Below the pieces are notes generated by a model. That model did not search any database. It was given only the letters and a program-made list of their open reading frames with translations, and was not told the origin of the DNA. From Synechococcus sp. UW69 (GTDB lineage Bacteria; Cyanobacteriota; Cyanobacteriia; PCC-6307; Cyanobiaceae), in contig NZ_UCNW01000006.1 in NCBI RefSeq assembly GCF_900474185.1, positions 62,001 to 126,000 on the forward strand: DNA of 64,000 bases, written 5' to 3'. The translations under genes were made by a program, and so were the position numbers. Numbering within the stretch: position 1 is the first letter of the stretch; the number at the start of each line of letters is the position of its first letter. Below are positions 36,418 to 43,893 of this stretch, piece after piece.

Positions 36418-37011
36418 ATGATTAAAGATACACTAAACAAACTTATAGAAGATTGTAGTATTGAGTTTAAGTATTTTGTGACTATTCCTTATAGGTTTAA
36501 GCAATCTGATTTAAGGCAAGTCAGTAGTGATAACAGGGGATTACGAAGAACCATTCGTGATTTCTACCAGTATCCGATCAGGATCTGGTTCTTCAATGAG
36601 GTTCATACGGATCCTGTCTCCAGGCACTACGGAGGATTCCACCGCCACTTGCTGGTGGAGGACCTTCCTCCAGAACTCTGGAAAACGCCCTCAAAGCGTA
36701 TGGAGCGGTTCCTGTCGGAGCGCGATGCAGAAGCACTCTTCACCGCCCTCTCTGGGGGCATACCAACGGACACCCAGAAGGTTGCTCTCTTGAAGCGTGT
36801 GCTCCGACTCCACTCCTCCGTTCCCAATGGAACACTGGGGGTTGTGGTGAAACCGATCACCGAACTCAACGGTGTTCTGGGGTATTGCACCAAGCAAGTG
36901 GGCAAGGACCTTTCCATTGCCGACGTTATTGACCTGACCGCAAGTGATATGGACTTAACGACTGGTGACTGGAATGCACGAAACCCAAGACAGGAAGCAC
37001 TACCTCGCTGA
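36418..37011 (+). CDS. HUH-type replication initiator-like protein
   Basis: 197 residues. Three features match rolling-circle Rep/relaxase nucleases: a strand YFVTIPYRF (19-27, motif I-like), GGFHRHLLVE with H75-R-H77 (the HUH metal site), and GYCTKQ with Tyr156 and Lys159 (motif III YxxK). There is no helicase domain. The first 100 bp are AT-rich and the rest GC-rich, giving a mosaic look. Two overlapping short genes follow. The assignment rests on motifs only. Confidence 0.62.
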   Translation: MIKDTLNKLIEDCSIEFKYFVTIPYRFKQSDLRQVSSDNRGLRRTIRDFYQYPIRIWFFNEVHTDPVSRHYGGFHRHLLVEDLPPELWKTPSKRMERFLSERDAEALFTALSGGIPTDTQKVALLKRVLRLHSSVPNGTLGVVVKPITELNGVLGYCTKQVGKDLSIADVIDLTASDMDLTTGDWNARNPRQEALPR

Positions 37012-37186
37012 ACTTATAAATCTCTATAGAGAACAACTGAATAAACCAATCGCCGACACCTTTGGCGAACTCATACAGGAGATACGAAAAGAATGTATTC
37101 AGGAATTAGACCAAATCAGACAAGTGGATATGGAAGCGACTCTCTTGGTGAAGAGCAGGAGCACAAAGGCACTGTTATCTCCATAA
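36974..37186 (+). CDS. Small helical protein after Rep
   Basis: 70 residues from ATG 36974 (MHETQDRKHYLAELINLYREQLNKPIADTFGELIQEIRKECIQELDQI), mostly charged helix. It overlaps the Rep gene by 38 bp and the next gene by 94 bp in other frames, an arrangement typical of compact mobile elements. No family recognised. Confidence 0.5.
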   Translation: MHETQDRKHYLAELINLYREQLNKPIADTFGELIQEIRKECIQELDQIRQVDMEATLLVKSRSTKALLSP

Positions 37187-37344
37187 GCGTTCCGTTCCAC
37201 GAACTGGACCTAATTGAGGAGATGGATCTTCAGGCACGTATGGAGTGCTGTTCCTCCAGGTCCCACTACTTCAGACGCCTGATCCGTAGAGGCAAGGCAG
37301 AGAAGCAGCACGCCGAATGGTCAGCGTTATGGGGAGACAAGTGA
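37093..37344 (+). CDS. Ribbon-helix-helix-like DNA-binding protein
   Basis: 83 residues. After a short leader, TVISISVPFHELDLIEEMDLQARMECCSSRSHYFRRLIRRG fits the ribbon-helix-helix (CopG/Arc) pattern: a strand of alternating hydrophobic residues, helix A, an SRS turn and helix B. Such proteins often control copy number or rep expression. It is the third of three overlapping genes. Confidence 0.65.
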   Translation: MYSGIRPNQTSGYGSDSLGEEQEHKGTVISISVPFHELDLIEEMDLQARMECCSSRSHYFRRLIRRGKAEKQHAEWSALWGDK

Positions 37345-37418
37345 TGCCGTTAAACGATGGTCCCTCAGGGAATCCACAGACTTCTACCGCTTGAACAACG
37401 ACAAGCCACAAAAGATCC

Positions 37419-37435
37419 TAATTACATCGTAATTA
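37419..37435. promoter_or_regulatory. Palindromic operator candidate
   Basis: TAATTAC-ATC-GTAATTA, a perfect 7-bp inverted repeat with a 3-bp centre, in the intergenic stretch between two ribbon-helix-helix genes. Such dimer-binding sites are typical for this repressor class. Confidence 0.45.
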
Positions 37436-37561
37436 CAACTGACACTGCCGAAGCATAATTGAGGATTTAAATCGAGGGAATATGATCAACCCAAGCAGAT
37501 ACAGGCAAGAGAAGAAAGGATCTTTTGAACGAAATACATAAGCAAACCGACAAGAAATTAA

Positions 37562-37690
37562 ATGAACATCCGATTTGACACAGTTACTGCAGCAATGTTG
37601 AAGGAATTAATTAAGAGGGATCGCCAAACAGACCCGAAAAGCTACCTCTCCGATCTGATCAGAAAGTTATATCAATCAAAATATAGATAG
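37562..37690 (+). CDS. 42-residue ribbon-helix-helix-like protein
   Basis: ATG 37562 opens a 42-residue product starting MNIRFDTVTAAMLKELIKRD and ending SYLSDLIRKLYQSKYR. The pattern, a short strand with NIRFD, helix A, a turn with PKSYLS and helix B, is a minimal Arc/CopG fold. It lies 127 bp after the palindrome. Confidence 0.5.
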   Translation: MNIRFDTVTAAMLKELIKRDRQTDPKSYLSDLIRKLYQSKYR

Positions 37691-37845
37691 CCATACCTGC
37701 ACTACCTTCAGCCACCGAAAGAACAAGGCAGGGGCAAAAAGATTTGATCGCAAGACATACAAAAATGGATTAGCACTTAAATTCATATCAACCGCAAGCT
37801 AGACGAAGCATGAATAGCTGACAATAGACTTTAAAGTATACGTGT

Positions 37846-38367
37846 TTATTTTATTGCGCAAGAGCGATCGCCAGATTTTGTCCTGAGCCAAGCATTTGAA
37901 ATCTGCCTTGACTCGCCATGCCCAACAGTATAATTAAAGTATATTGACTCATCATAACTTCTAAAATACCTAGACTGGCCACCATAAAATATGGCTGTAG
38001 AACCAGGCTTACTGTAATCATTCAATGTTATTAGGCTTTCTAGATTATTCTGACTGACCGAACGCTCAACAACAACTTCTTTTTCTGAGATGCTTAGCAA
38101 GACGTTGATATCACCTTTGCATATAGCAGAAATCATGGAAGCAGACTTTACTGGAATGCAAATACCAGCATGAATAGCTATAATCATAAAAGCGTATCTG
38201 CATATTGAGATTTTGCAAACAACAAACAAATCCGAAACTCTTTTGGAGGTATATATCCGCAGCGATTGAAACCCCGAGATGCCACTGCATAAATCACTTG
38301 TAGTTACACCCACTTTCATGCCCATACTCATTAACGCTCTAACCATAACAATCGCAAATGGAATCAA
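37846..38367 (-). CDS. Hypothetical protein of the island
   Basis: 173 residues if the first ATG is used. There is a hydrophobic stretch (YAFMIIAIHAGICIPVKSASM) in the middle, and a C-terminal half that looks like a folded domain (LITLNDYSKPGSTAIFYGGQSRYFRSYDESIYFNYTVGHG). The N-terminal part is poor in typical coding features, so the true start may be internal, near the hydrophobic stretch, which could then be a signal peptide. Not recognised. Confidence 0.45.
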   Translation of the reverse strand: MIPFAIVMVRALMSMGMKVGVTTSDLCSGISGFQSLRIYTSKRVSDLFVVCKISICRYAFMIIAIHAGICIPVKSASMISAICKGDINVLLSISEKEVVVERSVSQNNLESLITLNDYSKPGSTAIFYGGQSRYFRSYDESIYFNYTVGHGESRQISNAWLRTKSGDRSCAIK

Positions 38368-38428
38368 CGATGTAGTGCAGAAAAATTTGACTGCCTATAC
38401 TAATCTAATGCAATAAAAGTAATAGAAA

Positions 38429-39271
38429 ATGAATTTTAAGTTGTTTTTGGCATTTAGTTCGTCAATTCTTCTTTCTTCCTGCACTACTACAGAATACCAG
38501 GTAAATCCAGCGACCTCAAGCGGAGATGGTAATTCTCCCAAGGGTACTCAATCAATACGCAATTCTGAAAGCGAAGGCTATATGCGCATTCTGGGTGACT
38601 TTAGGTGGGACAAATCCTTATCGGCAGAAATGATGGCATCATCAGATGCATTTAAAAAATACGTTCCAAAATGTGCTTATGGAGAGGCCAGAAAAGACCA
38701 ATCACTAAATCAGTATGTAGAGACTTATCATCATAAAGATGGCAGATCTTATCTAAAAGGAAAAGTTGGCGAAGACGGATTTAAAGCAATAGAACAATAC
38801 AAAGTGGAAGGTCATTTCGGGGACGAAGTGCATCTTCATATCGGAGCAAATGCAGGCAGTACGAAGATGTATCTGCAGCTAGATCGTGCTGGCGATTATT
38901 ATCGTCCAATTGTGAGGGACACTAGAGGTGTTTACCCAGACTACTCGCAGAGTGATTGTGAGTTTTCTGTAGGTGGGATTAACATGTTATTGAACAAAGC
39001 TTATTTTACTTCTCATCCCAATACAAGCACTAAGCAGGTGCTTTTTAGCATGGAGTTTTTTATTAATAATGAAGCTGAGAGAAGGGCATTTTGGGCATTA
39101 ATTGAGCAAAAATATGAGCCAAAGTATAGTGAACAGACTGGGCATATAACTGGATACTGCTCAAAGTATTCTTGCTTTCACTTTCGCGGCACTTCGGGAG
39201 TTGAAATTTATCGTACTGAATACACGATCTCTGTCCTAGATGCTGTAAAGATTGATGAGAGTCAGTTTTAG
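38429..39271 (+). CDS. Putative lipoprotein of the island
   Basis: 280 residues. The N-terminus MNFKLFLAFSSSILLSSC is a short signal peptide ending in a lipobox (LLSSC), with the lipid-carrying Cys at residue 18, followed by a Thr/Ser/Gly-rich spacer. The mature part is beta-rich (VEGHFGDEVHLHIGANAGSTKMYLQLDRAGDYYRPIV) with several cysteines. The family is not recognised. It is AT-rich and the largest cargo gene facing right; a clear terminator follows. Confidence 0.72.
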   Translation: MNFKLFLAFSSSILLSSCTTTEYQVNPATSSGDGNSPKGTQSIRNSESEGYMRILGDFRWDKSLSAEMMASSDAFKKYVPKCAYGEARKDQSLNQYVETYHHKDGRSYLKGKVGEDGFKAIEQYKVEGHFGDEVHLHIGANAGSTKMYLQLDRAGDYYRPIVRDTRGVYPDYSQSDCEFSVGGINMLLNKAYFTSHPNTSTKQVLFSMEFFINNEAERRAFWALIEQKYEPKYSEQTGHITGYCSKYSCFHFRGTSGVEIYRTEYTISVLDAVKIDESQF

Positions 39272-39344
39272 CCAGATTAAGATTCTTCCCGAGCATACAT
39301 TCTGGACTAGTTCAAGATTTTTGATCCGCTAACGGCAGTACAGC

Positions 39345-39375
39345 AAAGGCAGGAACCCCGCAAAGTCCTGCCTTT
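39345..39375. terminator. Bidirectional hairpin terminator
   Basis: AAAGGCAGGA (39345-39354) pairs with TCCTGCCTTT (39366-39375), with T runs on both strands. It lies between the lipoprotein gene (+) and the acidic protein gene (-), serving both. Confidence 0.8.
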
Positions 39376-39385
39376 TTATGCCAAC

Positions 39386-39697
39386 CTAAGGAAGCGTATA
39401 AAACTCATAATCCTTTGCACGAATACCAATTTTCTTCGCCTTGAGAAACTGATATAGAGAGGCTCGAGGTGGAAGTCCTCCAGGTTCAAGCGTAATTTCA
39501 ACTTCTTCTTCTTCTAACTCAAACTCCTGTAGGCAAGCATTAAAATCTAAATCGGGATTTGTGGAATCAAAGAAACTCTGGGGAAGTGAATCTTCTAAAG
39601 TAGAGATGTACATTCTTTCCCACCCAGAATATAACTCCAGGAGTTCCTGAAGCTGGTTTTCTATATCAATAAAGTTGGGCAATTCGTGTGGTTTCAT
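39386..39697 (-). CDS. Small acidic hypothetical protein
   Basis: 103 residues from ATG 39697, strongly acidic, with EFELEEEEVEITLEPGG and two aromatic helices (ENQLQELLELYSGWERMYISTLE). The terminal LYQFLKAKKIGIRAKDYEFYTLP looks globular. Not recognised. It ends 11 bp from the shared terminator. Confidence 0.6.
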   Translation of the reverse strand: MKPHELPNFIDIENQLQELLELYSGWERMYISTLEDSLPQSFFDSTNPDLDFNACLQEFELEEEEVEITLEPGGLPPRASLYQFLKAKKIGIRAKDYEFYTLP

Positions 39698-40046
39698 GGT
39701 GAATATTGGTAGGGTTTACTTGTAATTGTGTAGAGCGAATAAAATTTCTCAAATCAGCACAAGCACTTCTCTTGAAGTTGGAAGAAGGAGAGCAGCAGAG
39801 AGAGTGAGTTCTCTTTCAGGAGTAAAGGATGGAACTCCAAGTGAATACTCAAATGCGATTTCTTTGCGAACCATTTTTTGTGCAGTAATCATTTTTCTAC
39901 GTGTGTTATGTGGATAATTGATTAGCAATTAAACCCAGCATTTACCCCCACCATTGTTGGTGTTTCTAATCTTGGATTTTAACGCAGGTTGCTGGTTCTG
40001 CGGGATTAATGAAAGGGCAGTGGTGTGCCCTTTCTTGTATCAGGAA
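39698..40046. other. Intergenic stretch with a hairpin
   Basis: 349 bp. A 63-codon frame on the plus strand (39726-39917) lacks a family and good context and is not called. A stem GAAAGGGCA (40011-40019) with TGCCCTTTC (40026-40034) precedes TTGTAT; it lies just beyond the stop of the leftward gene at 40047. Confidence 0.45.
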
Positions 40047-40340
40047 TTAGTAAAGTTCCAGATGAATAATGTGCTTTAACTCTTTCTTGCTGTTATACGC
40101 TTGAATCTTTTTCAAGAGTTTACTCGATTGATTGGATGGAATATTCCAGGTAGTTGCTCTACCCATACTTCCCAAGTATTCTCCCTTACAACTCTTCAGG
40201 ATGTTATCAAGAATATCACGATTAAGTTCTTGAATTGATACTTCCTTTTTAATCTCTTTTTCACTAAAGAAAAATGTTGCTGGGGAAAGTAGCGATGGAA
40301 AATCGCAATAGAGTTTTACGCAGAAGGTTTCAGCGGGCAT
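40047..40340 (-). CDS. Small hypothetical protein
   Basis: 97 residues from ATG 40340 (MPAETFCVKLYCDFPSLLSPATFFFSEKEIKKEVSIQEL), then a lysine-rich helical half ending KELKHIIHLELY. It may be a small alpha/beta protein. Not recognised. It is AT-rich and sits between the cargo genes and the integrase. Confidence 0.55.
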   Translation of the reverse strand: MPAETFCVKLYCDFPSLLSPATFFFSEKEIKKEVSIQELNRDILDNILKSCKGEYLGSMGRATTWNIPSNQSSKLLKKIQAYNSKKELKHIIHLELY

Positions 40341-40597
40341 AATGAATAAGGTAAGAGTTTATTCTGCTTTTAACTTGTTAGTTAAAGAACCAAGTAATTG
40401 GTTATGGGAGAAAATCCTTGCGGATTGAATGAAGTATTCAGTTGGTTGTCGGGTGGCGGTGTTTCCCGCCTTTCCGATGAACATATTATAGTCCAGAAGT
40501 CCTTTTGTGAACAGCATTCTGACCACTTCCATTGGCGGCGTGTTGACCCCCCTTATTTGATTAAATTGTGGTATAATTACGGCACCCGAAGCGTGAT

Positions 40598-42043
40598 TTA
40601 GAAGTCGTCTCCGACACGCTTGATGTTTGACCAGGTTGCTGGTTTTAATCGTTTTCTGCCCTTTGCTGCGTTGCGTTCTCGTCTGACTGGTTCCAGGTAT
40701 TTGCTGCGAAGTTCGTCGGTCGAAGTGTTCCCCTGATAAGCAAGATCCGCCAGACCCTCTGGTGTGCTGTAGAACTCGAAATCCTCTTCAACTAGCAGGC
40801 GGAATGCTGTGTGCCTCGTCTGCTTCGGTTCCACCCCTGACCTGGTGATTGGCGGTTGAACCACCGCTTTCAAGTGCTTGAACAGGTGCCTGATGTCGGG
40901 CAGCACAGAACTCCGAACTGGATCTCCGCCTGGTCGTTCTTTCTGTGGGAACACCAGATATCCCGTTGGTTTCCTCTTCGTCAGTCGTTCCCAGAACCTG
41001 TATCCGTCTGGTCTTGGGTTTTCCGTTCTCTGGGCGTCACGGTTCTGCTTGGTCTCTTCGAGAGTGCAGATCACCTGGTCTTCGCCCTCCCCTGCCTTGA
41101 ACCACTCCGCTTTCAAGCGGGGCAGGTCCTCCAGTCGCAGGTGGAAGAACCACATAAGGCATAGGGCGTCATACAGATCCACCCAGTTCCTCTGGGAGTC
41201 GATCCGCTTAAACGCTGAAGGCAGTTCCGCGTATTGCTCTGGGGTTAGGTCCTGTCGTGCCGCACCTCCTGATAGGTCGATGACCTTGCTGATGAGCGAA
41301 TCCCACTCCTTTCTCGTGAAATGGTCTCGTGGGTGCCTCTGATGGGTGATCTCGGGGAATTGCGGCAGCACTAGTGCTGGATAGTCCTTCTCCCTCGCTG
41401 CCTTCAGAAGGTGGTTGATGAGGGTCCGCAGGTCCTTCTTGGTTGCTCCGCCGTTGGTTGCGTTCCCCCGTGTGAGTGATCGTTCGTCCAGGAGCGTCCA
41501 GTAATCGGAGAAATCTCTGAAGGTGATTTCAGTCACTGCCTTCTTGGCGAATGGTTGGTGCTTGACCCCGTAACCCTCTGCTGACCAAAGGCGGTTGCGT
41601 TCTCTCGCCCACTTTTCAAACCCCCTCTGCTGTCTTTTTTTCCTGCTCTCGCTCTCGAACCAGGTCTCCCAGTAGTGGAAGAGCGATTTCTCGTCTTGCT
41701 GTGCCTGCTCCTTCTTCTGTGCCTTCAGATCCGCCAGGTCCTGCTTTGCCCACGCAATCGCCTTCTGTGCCGCTTCGTATGGGTCAGGGGTGCCTGTAGA
41801 CGCTTTACGCCTTACACGACGCTTCTTGCCGCCCCTGGCGCCTCCTCCGAAGTCTCTGGGGTCGTCTTCCTCCAGAGGGAGATATGCCGCCTCCAGGTTC
41901 TTGGATTTGGTGATCCTCTGAACCACCAGTCCGTCGGGGACGCCCCTACTGGGAAATCCAAGTTCCTCCACCACCAGCAGCGATTTCCGCTCACCGCTTA
42001 ACCAGTCCTCTGGAAGGGTTGGTTGTGGTTTCTTTCTGGGCAC
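40598..42043 (-). CDS. Tyrosine recombinase/integrase
   Basis: 481 residues from GTG 42043. The long basic N-terminal half (KKRRVRRKASTG near residue 75) would hold the arm- and core-binding parts. Catalytic residues: Arg303 in HLRLEDL, His411 and Arg415 in TRHTAFR, and Tyr449 in RSKYLEP. The gene lies 163 bp inside attR and reads inward. A TAGCGG copy lies in its ribosome-binding region (42048-42053, minus strand), so arm binding could repress its own synthesis. Confidence 0.88.
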   Translation of the reverse strand: MPRKKPQPTLPEDWLSGERKSLLVVEELGFPSRGVPDGLVVQRITKSKNLEAAYLPLEEDDPRDFGGGARGGKKRRVRRKASTGTPDPYEAAQKAIAWAKQDLADLKAQKKEQAQQDEKSLFHYWETWFESESRKKRQQRGFEKWARERNRLWSAEGYGVKHQPFAKKAVTEITFRDFSDYWTLLDERSLTRGNATNGGATKKDLRTLINHLLKAAREKDYPALVLPQFPEITHQRHPRDHFTRKEWDSLISKVIDLSGGAARQDLTPEQYAELPSAFKRIDSQRNWVDLYDALCLMWFFHLRLEDLPRLKAEWFKAGEGEDQVICTLEETKQNRDAQRTENPRPDGYRFWERLTKRKPTGYLVFPQKERPGGDPVRSSVLPDIRHLFKHLKAVVQPPITRSGVEPKQTRHTAFRLLVEEDFEFYSTPEGLADLAYQGNTSTDELRSKYLEPVRRERNAAKGRKRLKPATWSNIKRVGDDF

Positions 42044-42102
42044 CAGTCCGCTACCCCCTTAACGCCAGGTCGTGACGTTTTTACTGGGATCTCAAGGGTA
42101 GC

Positions 42103-42123
42103 GGTGTAGCGGAGGTGTAGCGG
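42103..42123 (+). repeat. Right arm-type integrase repeat
   Basis: Exactly the same 21 bp as 33260-33280 (two GGTGTAGCGG units). An additional GGTAGCGG lies just upstream, so three TAGCGG units occur here. Confidence 0.75.
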
Positions 42124-42205
42124 AGTGCCTGCTTGAGTAGGCGATTTTGTATCGCTTGAGCAACGTTTTGGTGCTTATTTAGTGCTTTTTAGGAGTTCAC
42201 GCCCC

Positions 42206-42228
42206 GTTCGAATCTGGGTGCCGCCTTT
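42206..42228 (+). repeat. attR: 23-bp copy of the tRNA-Cys 3' end
   Basis: Identical to 33121-33143. It is not followed or preceded by the rest of a tRNA, so it is a displaced tRNA end left by site-specific integration. Core chromosome resumes right after it. Confidence 0.92.
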
Positions 42229-42237
42229 GAATCCTCG

Positions 42238-42711
42238 TCACAGTTGAGCCTCCGCGCTCATTGCGGGAATGTTGCGTGAGTGACTCTCGCAGTTGACGGT
42301 TTCGGCATCAATCCAACAGCTTCCAGTGGCTGTGCGTGCCACTGGCAGGCCCGTGGGAAGTCCTCTGGCGTCAAAGCGGGCCCATGCGGTGCTGAGCAGG
42401 CTCGCGCTCCAGCTGCGCTGATCCAAGCGGCAGCCGGAGCGGTCGCAGAGAAGCGGACTGCCCTGGTCTCCATCAAGGCTCACGAAGCTCAATTGAAAAC
42501 TGCCCCCCGTCGCCTCATCGTCTCCGATGAAGCGAAGCCGCAGGCCACTACTTCCGTTCGCACTGATCTGGAGGCGCTTGCAATCCAAGGGACGCCCGTC
42601 GACAACGATGCGGCATTTTGAAGGCCTGTGCTCCAAGCGGCCAAAAGTCAGCATTGGATTGGCCGTTGCAGGAACGGCAAGCAGCAGGGAAGCCAGCCAC
42701 AGGCGGATCAT
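42238..42711 (-). CDS. Secreted hypothetical protein
   Basis: 157 residues from ATG 42711: a signal peptide (MIRLWLASLLLAVPATANP) and a mature part with four or more cysteines (SKCRIVVDGRPLDCKRLQI, LLCDRSGCRLDQRSW, SCWIDAETVNCESH). Its ATG overlaps the stop of the small upstream gene as ATGA. The family is not recognised; the disulfide-rich content suggests a periplasmic location. It ends 10 bp from attR. Confidence 0.7.
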   Translation of the reverse strand: MIRLWLASLLLAVPATANPMLTFGRLEHRPSKCRIVVDGRPLDCKRLQISANGSSGLRLRFIGDDEATGGSFQLSFVSLDGDQGSPLLCDRSGCRLDQRSWSASLLSTAWARFDARGLPTGLPVARTATGSCWIDAETVNCESHSRNIPAMSAEAQL

Positions 42712-42869
42712 CAGTAATCGCTGTCGGCGACGCACATGCCCAGGCAGCGAATGCCGTTGCTGGCGGTTCTTCGGCAGTGGTTGCAGAGGATGCGTTCCTC
42801 GTCTGCAGACGATCCCTCCACAGCCTGATCGGGCGATGTCGCAGGCTCCTGTGCGGGGGATGCGGTCAT
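42711..42869 (-). CDS. Small cysteine-rich cyanobacterial protein
   Basis: 52 residues from ATG 42869, ending ILCNHCRRTASNGIRCLGMCVADSDY. The CxxC and CxxxC spacing suggests a small zinc- or metal-binding knuckle, and this C-terminus is recurrent in small marine Synechococcus proteins. It is coupled by ATGA to the secreted protein gene and overlaps the aldo/keto reductase start by 2 bp on the other strand. Confidence 0.65.
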   Translation of the reverse strand: MTASPAQEPATSPDQAVEGSSADEERILCNHCRRTASNGIRCLGMCVADSDY

Positions 42870-43884
42870 GACGCAGCTGGACGAGATGAAGGCGATCATG
42901 GCTGGCAGCAGCGTCGCCCCGTTGAACGGCATCGGTTTTGGCACCTGGGCCTGGGGTAACAAGGCGGTTTGGGGATACGACCCCGAGCGGGACGATGGCC
43001 GACTGCGCGACACGTTTCGACAGGCCCTTAGTTCTGGGCTCAACCTGGTGGATACAGCGGATTCCTATGGCACAGGGAGGCTGACTGGGCGCAGTGAAGA
43101 GCTTCTTGGCGAATTCATGGCTGAGTTGCCAGCCCTTCGTCGATCCCAGCTGACGGTCGCGACAAAGTTGGCACCCTTCCCCTGGAGATGGGGCCGTCGA
43201 GGATTCGATGCCGCCTTTGAGGCCAGCCGAAAGCGTCTCAAAGGGCAGCTCCAGCGGGTGCAGTTGCACTGGAGCACCGCTCGCTATGCGCCTTGGCAAG
43301 AGGCAGGCCTTCTCGATGGCTTGGCTGAGCTCGTGCTTTTTGGCCGGGTCTCCGAGCTGGGGCTGTCCAATTTGGGCCCCCAGCGCTTGGCGTTGATCCA
43401 CAACCGTCTGTTGGAACGCGGTGTTTCCCTGCGCAGTGTTCAGGTTCAGTGTTCACTCCTGGCGCCTGGGGATGATCAGCTGCTCGAGTTGATCGCCGTC
43501 AGCAGGGACAGGGATGTGGAGGTTTTGGCTTACAGCCCTCTGGCCTTCGGCGTCCTTGGTTGTCCTCCCGGGGCTGAGCAGACGCTTCCCGCAACCTGGT
43601 TGAGACGTCGTCTGTTCCGGCGACTCCTCCCCGCAAGTTTTGAGCTGCGCAGGGTGATGCATGCCATCGCGATCGAGCATGGGGCAACGATGGTGCAAGT
43701 CGCCTTGAACTGGTGCAGAGCAATGGGTACGACGCCGATTCCTGGGCTACGAACTCCGAACCAAGCAAGGGATGTTGCCGGTGCACTGCAGTGGTCCTTG
43801 TCGACGCAGGAATGCCAGCGTTTGGATGCTGCCCGATGCAGTTGCAGCGAGCGGATGCCCGCTAATCCATTCCAGAGTCGCTAG
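42868..43884 (+). CDS. Aldo/keto reductase
   Basis: 338 residues. FGTWAWGN, NLVDTADSYGTGR (catalytic Asp and Tyr), VATKLAPFPWR (Lys), LQRVQLHWS (His), ELGLSNLGPQRL and a C-terminal PIPGLRTPNQARDVAGAL (NADPH phosphate-binding) are the TIM-barrel AKR signatures. The substrate is not predictable. Internal ATG 42889 or 42898 could also be starts. Confidence 0.9.
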   Translation: MTQLDEMKAIMAGSSVAPLNGIGFGTWAWGNKAVWGYDPERDDGRLRDTFRQALSSGLNLVDTADSYGTGRLTGRSEELLGEFMAELPALRRSQLTVATKLAPFPWRWGRRGFDAAFEASRKRLKGQLQRVQLHWSTARYAPWQEAGLLDGLAELVLFGRVSELGLSNLGPQRLALIHNRLLERGVSLRSVQVQCSLLAPGDDQLLELIAVSRDRDVEVLAYSPLAFGVLGCPPGAEQTLPATWLRRRLFRRLLPASFELRRVMHAIAIEHGATMVQVALNWCRAMGTTPIPGLRTPNQARDVAGALQWSLSTQECQRLDAARCSCSERMPANPFQSR

Positions 43885-43893
43885 GCGAGATGC

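Larger units (their letters stand above)
33121..42228. mobile_element. Integrated genomic island in tRNA-Cys
   Basis: About 9.1 kb between two copies of the tRNA-Cys 3' end. A tyrosine integrase lies at the right end, reading inward. Matching tandem repeats lie 117 bp inside the left core and 83 bp inside the right core. Cargo: a DUF1651 protein, a serine recombinase with a coupled small membrane protein, a HUH-like Rep, ribbon-helix-helix proteins, a TPR-like membrane protein, a lipoprotein and several unknowns. The interior from about 34.9 to 40.5 kb is markedly AT-richer than the flanks. No capsid, terminase or conjugation genes are seen. It resembles the tRNA-targeted tycheposon/satellite class of picocyanobacteria. 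Confidence 0.9.

Noticed and set aside
39726-39917. 63-codon frame in the element
   Set aside because: No recognisable domain, poor start context and a low-complexity N-terminus.
40398-40601. 67-codon frame on the plus strand before the integrase 3' end
   Set aside because: No family, no clear ribosome-binding site, overlaps the integrase stop; composition looks non-coding.
33121-42228. Prophage
   Set aside because: No capsid, portal, terminase, tail or lysis gene is visible; only integrative and replication-like functions.
42712-43401. Long N-terminal extension of the secreted protein frame at 42238
   Set aside because: The extension is the antisense of the aldo/keto reductase; the signal peptide at 42711 marks the true start.
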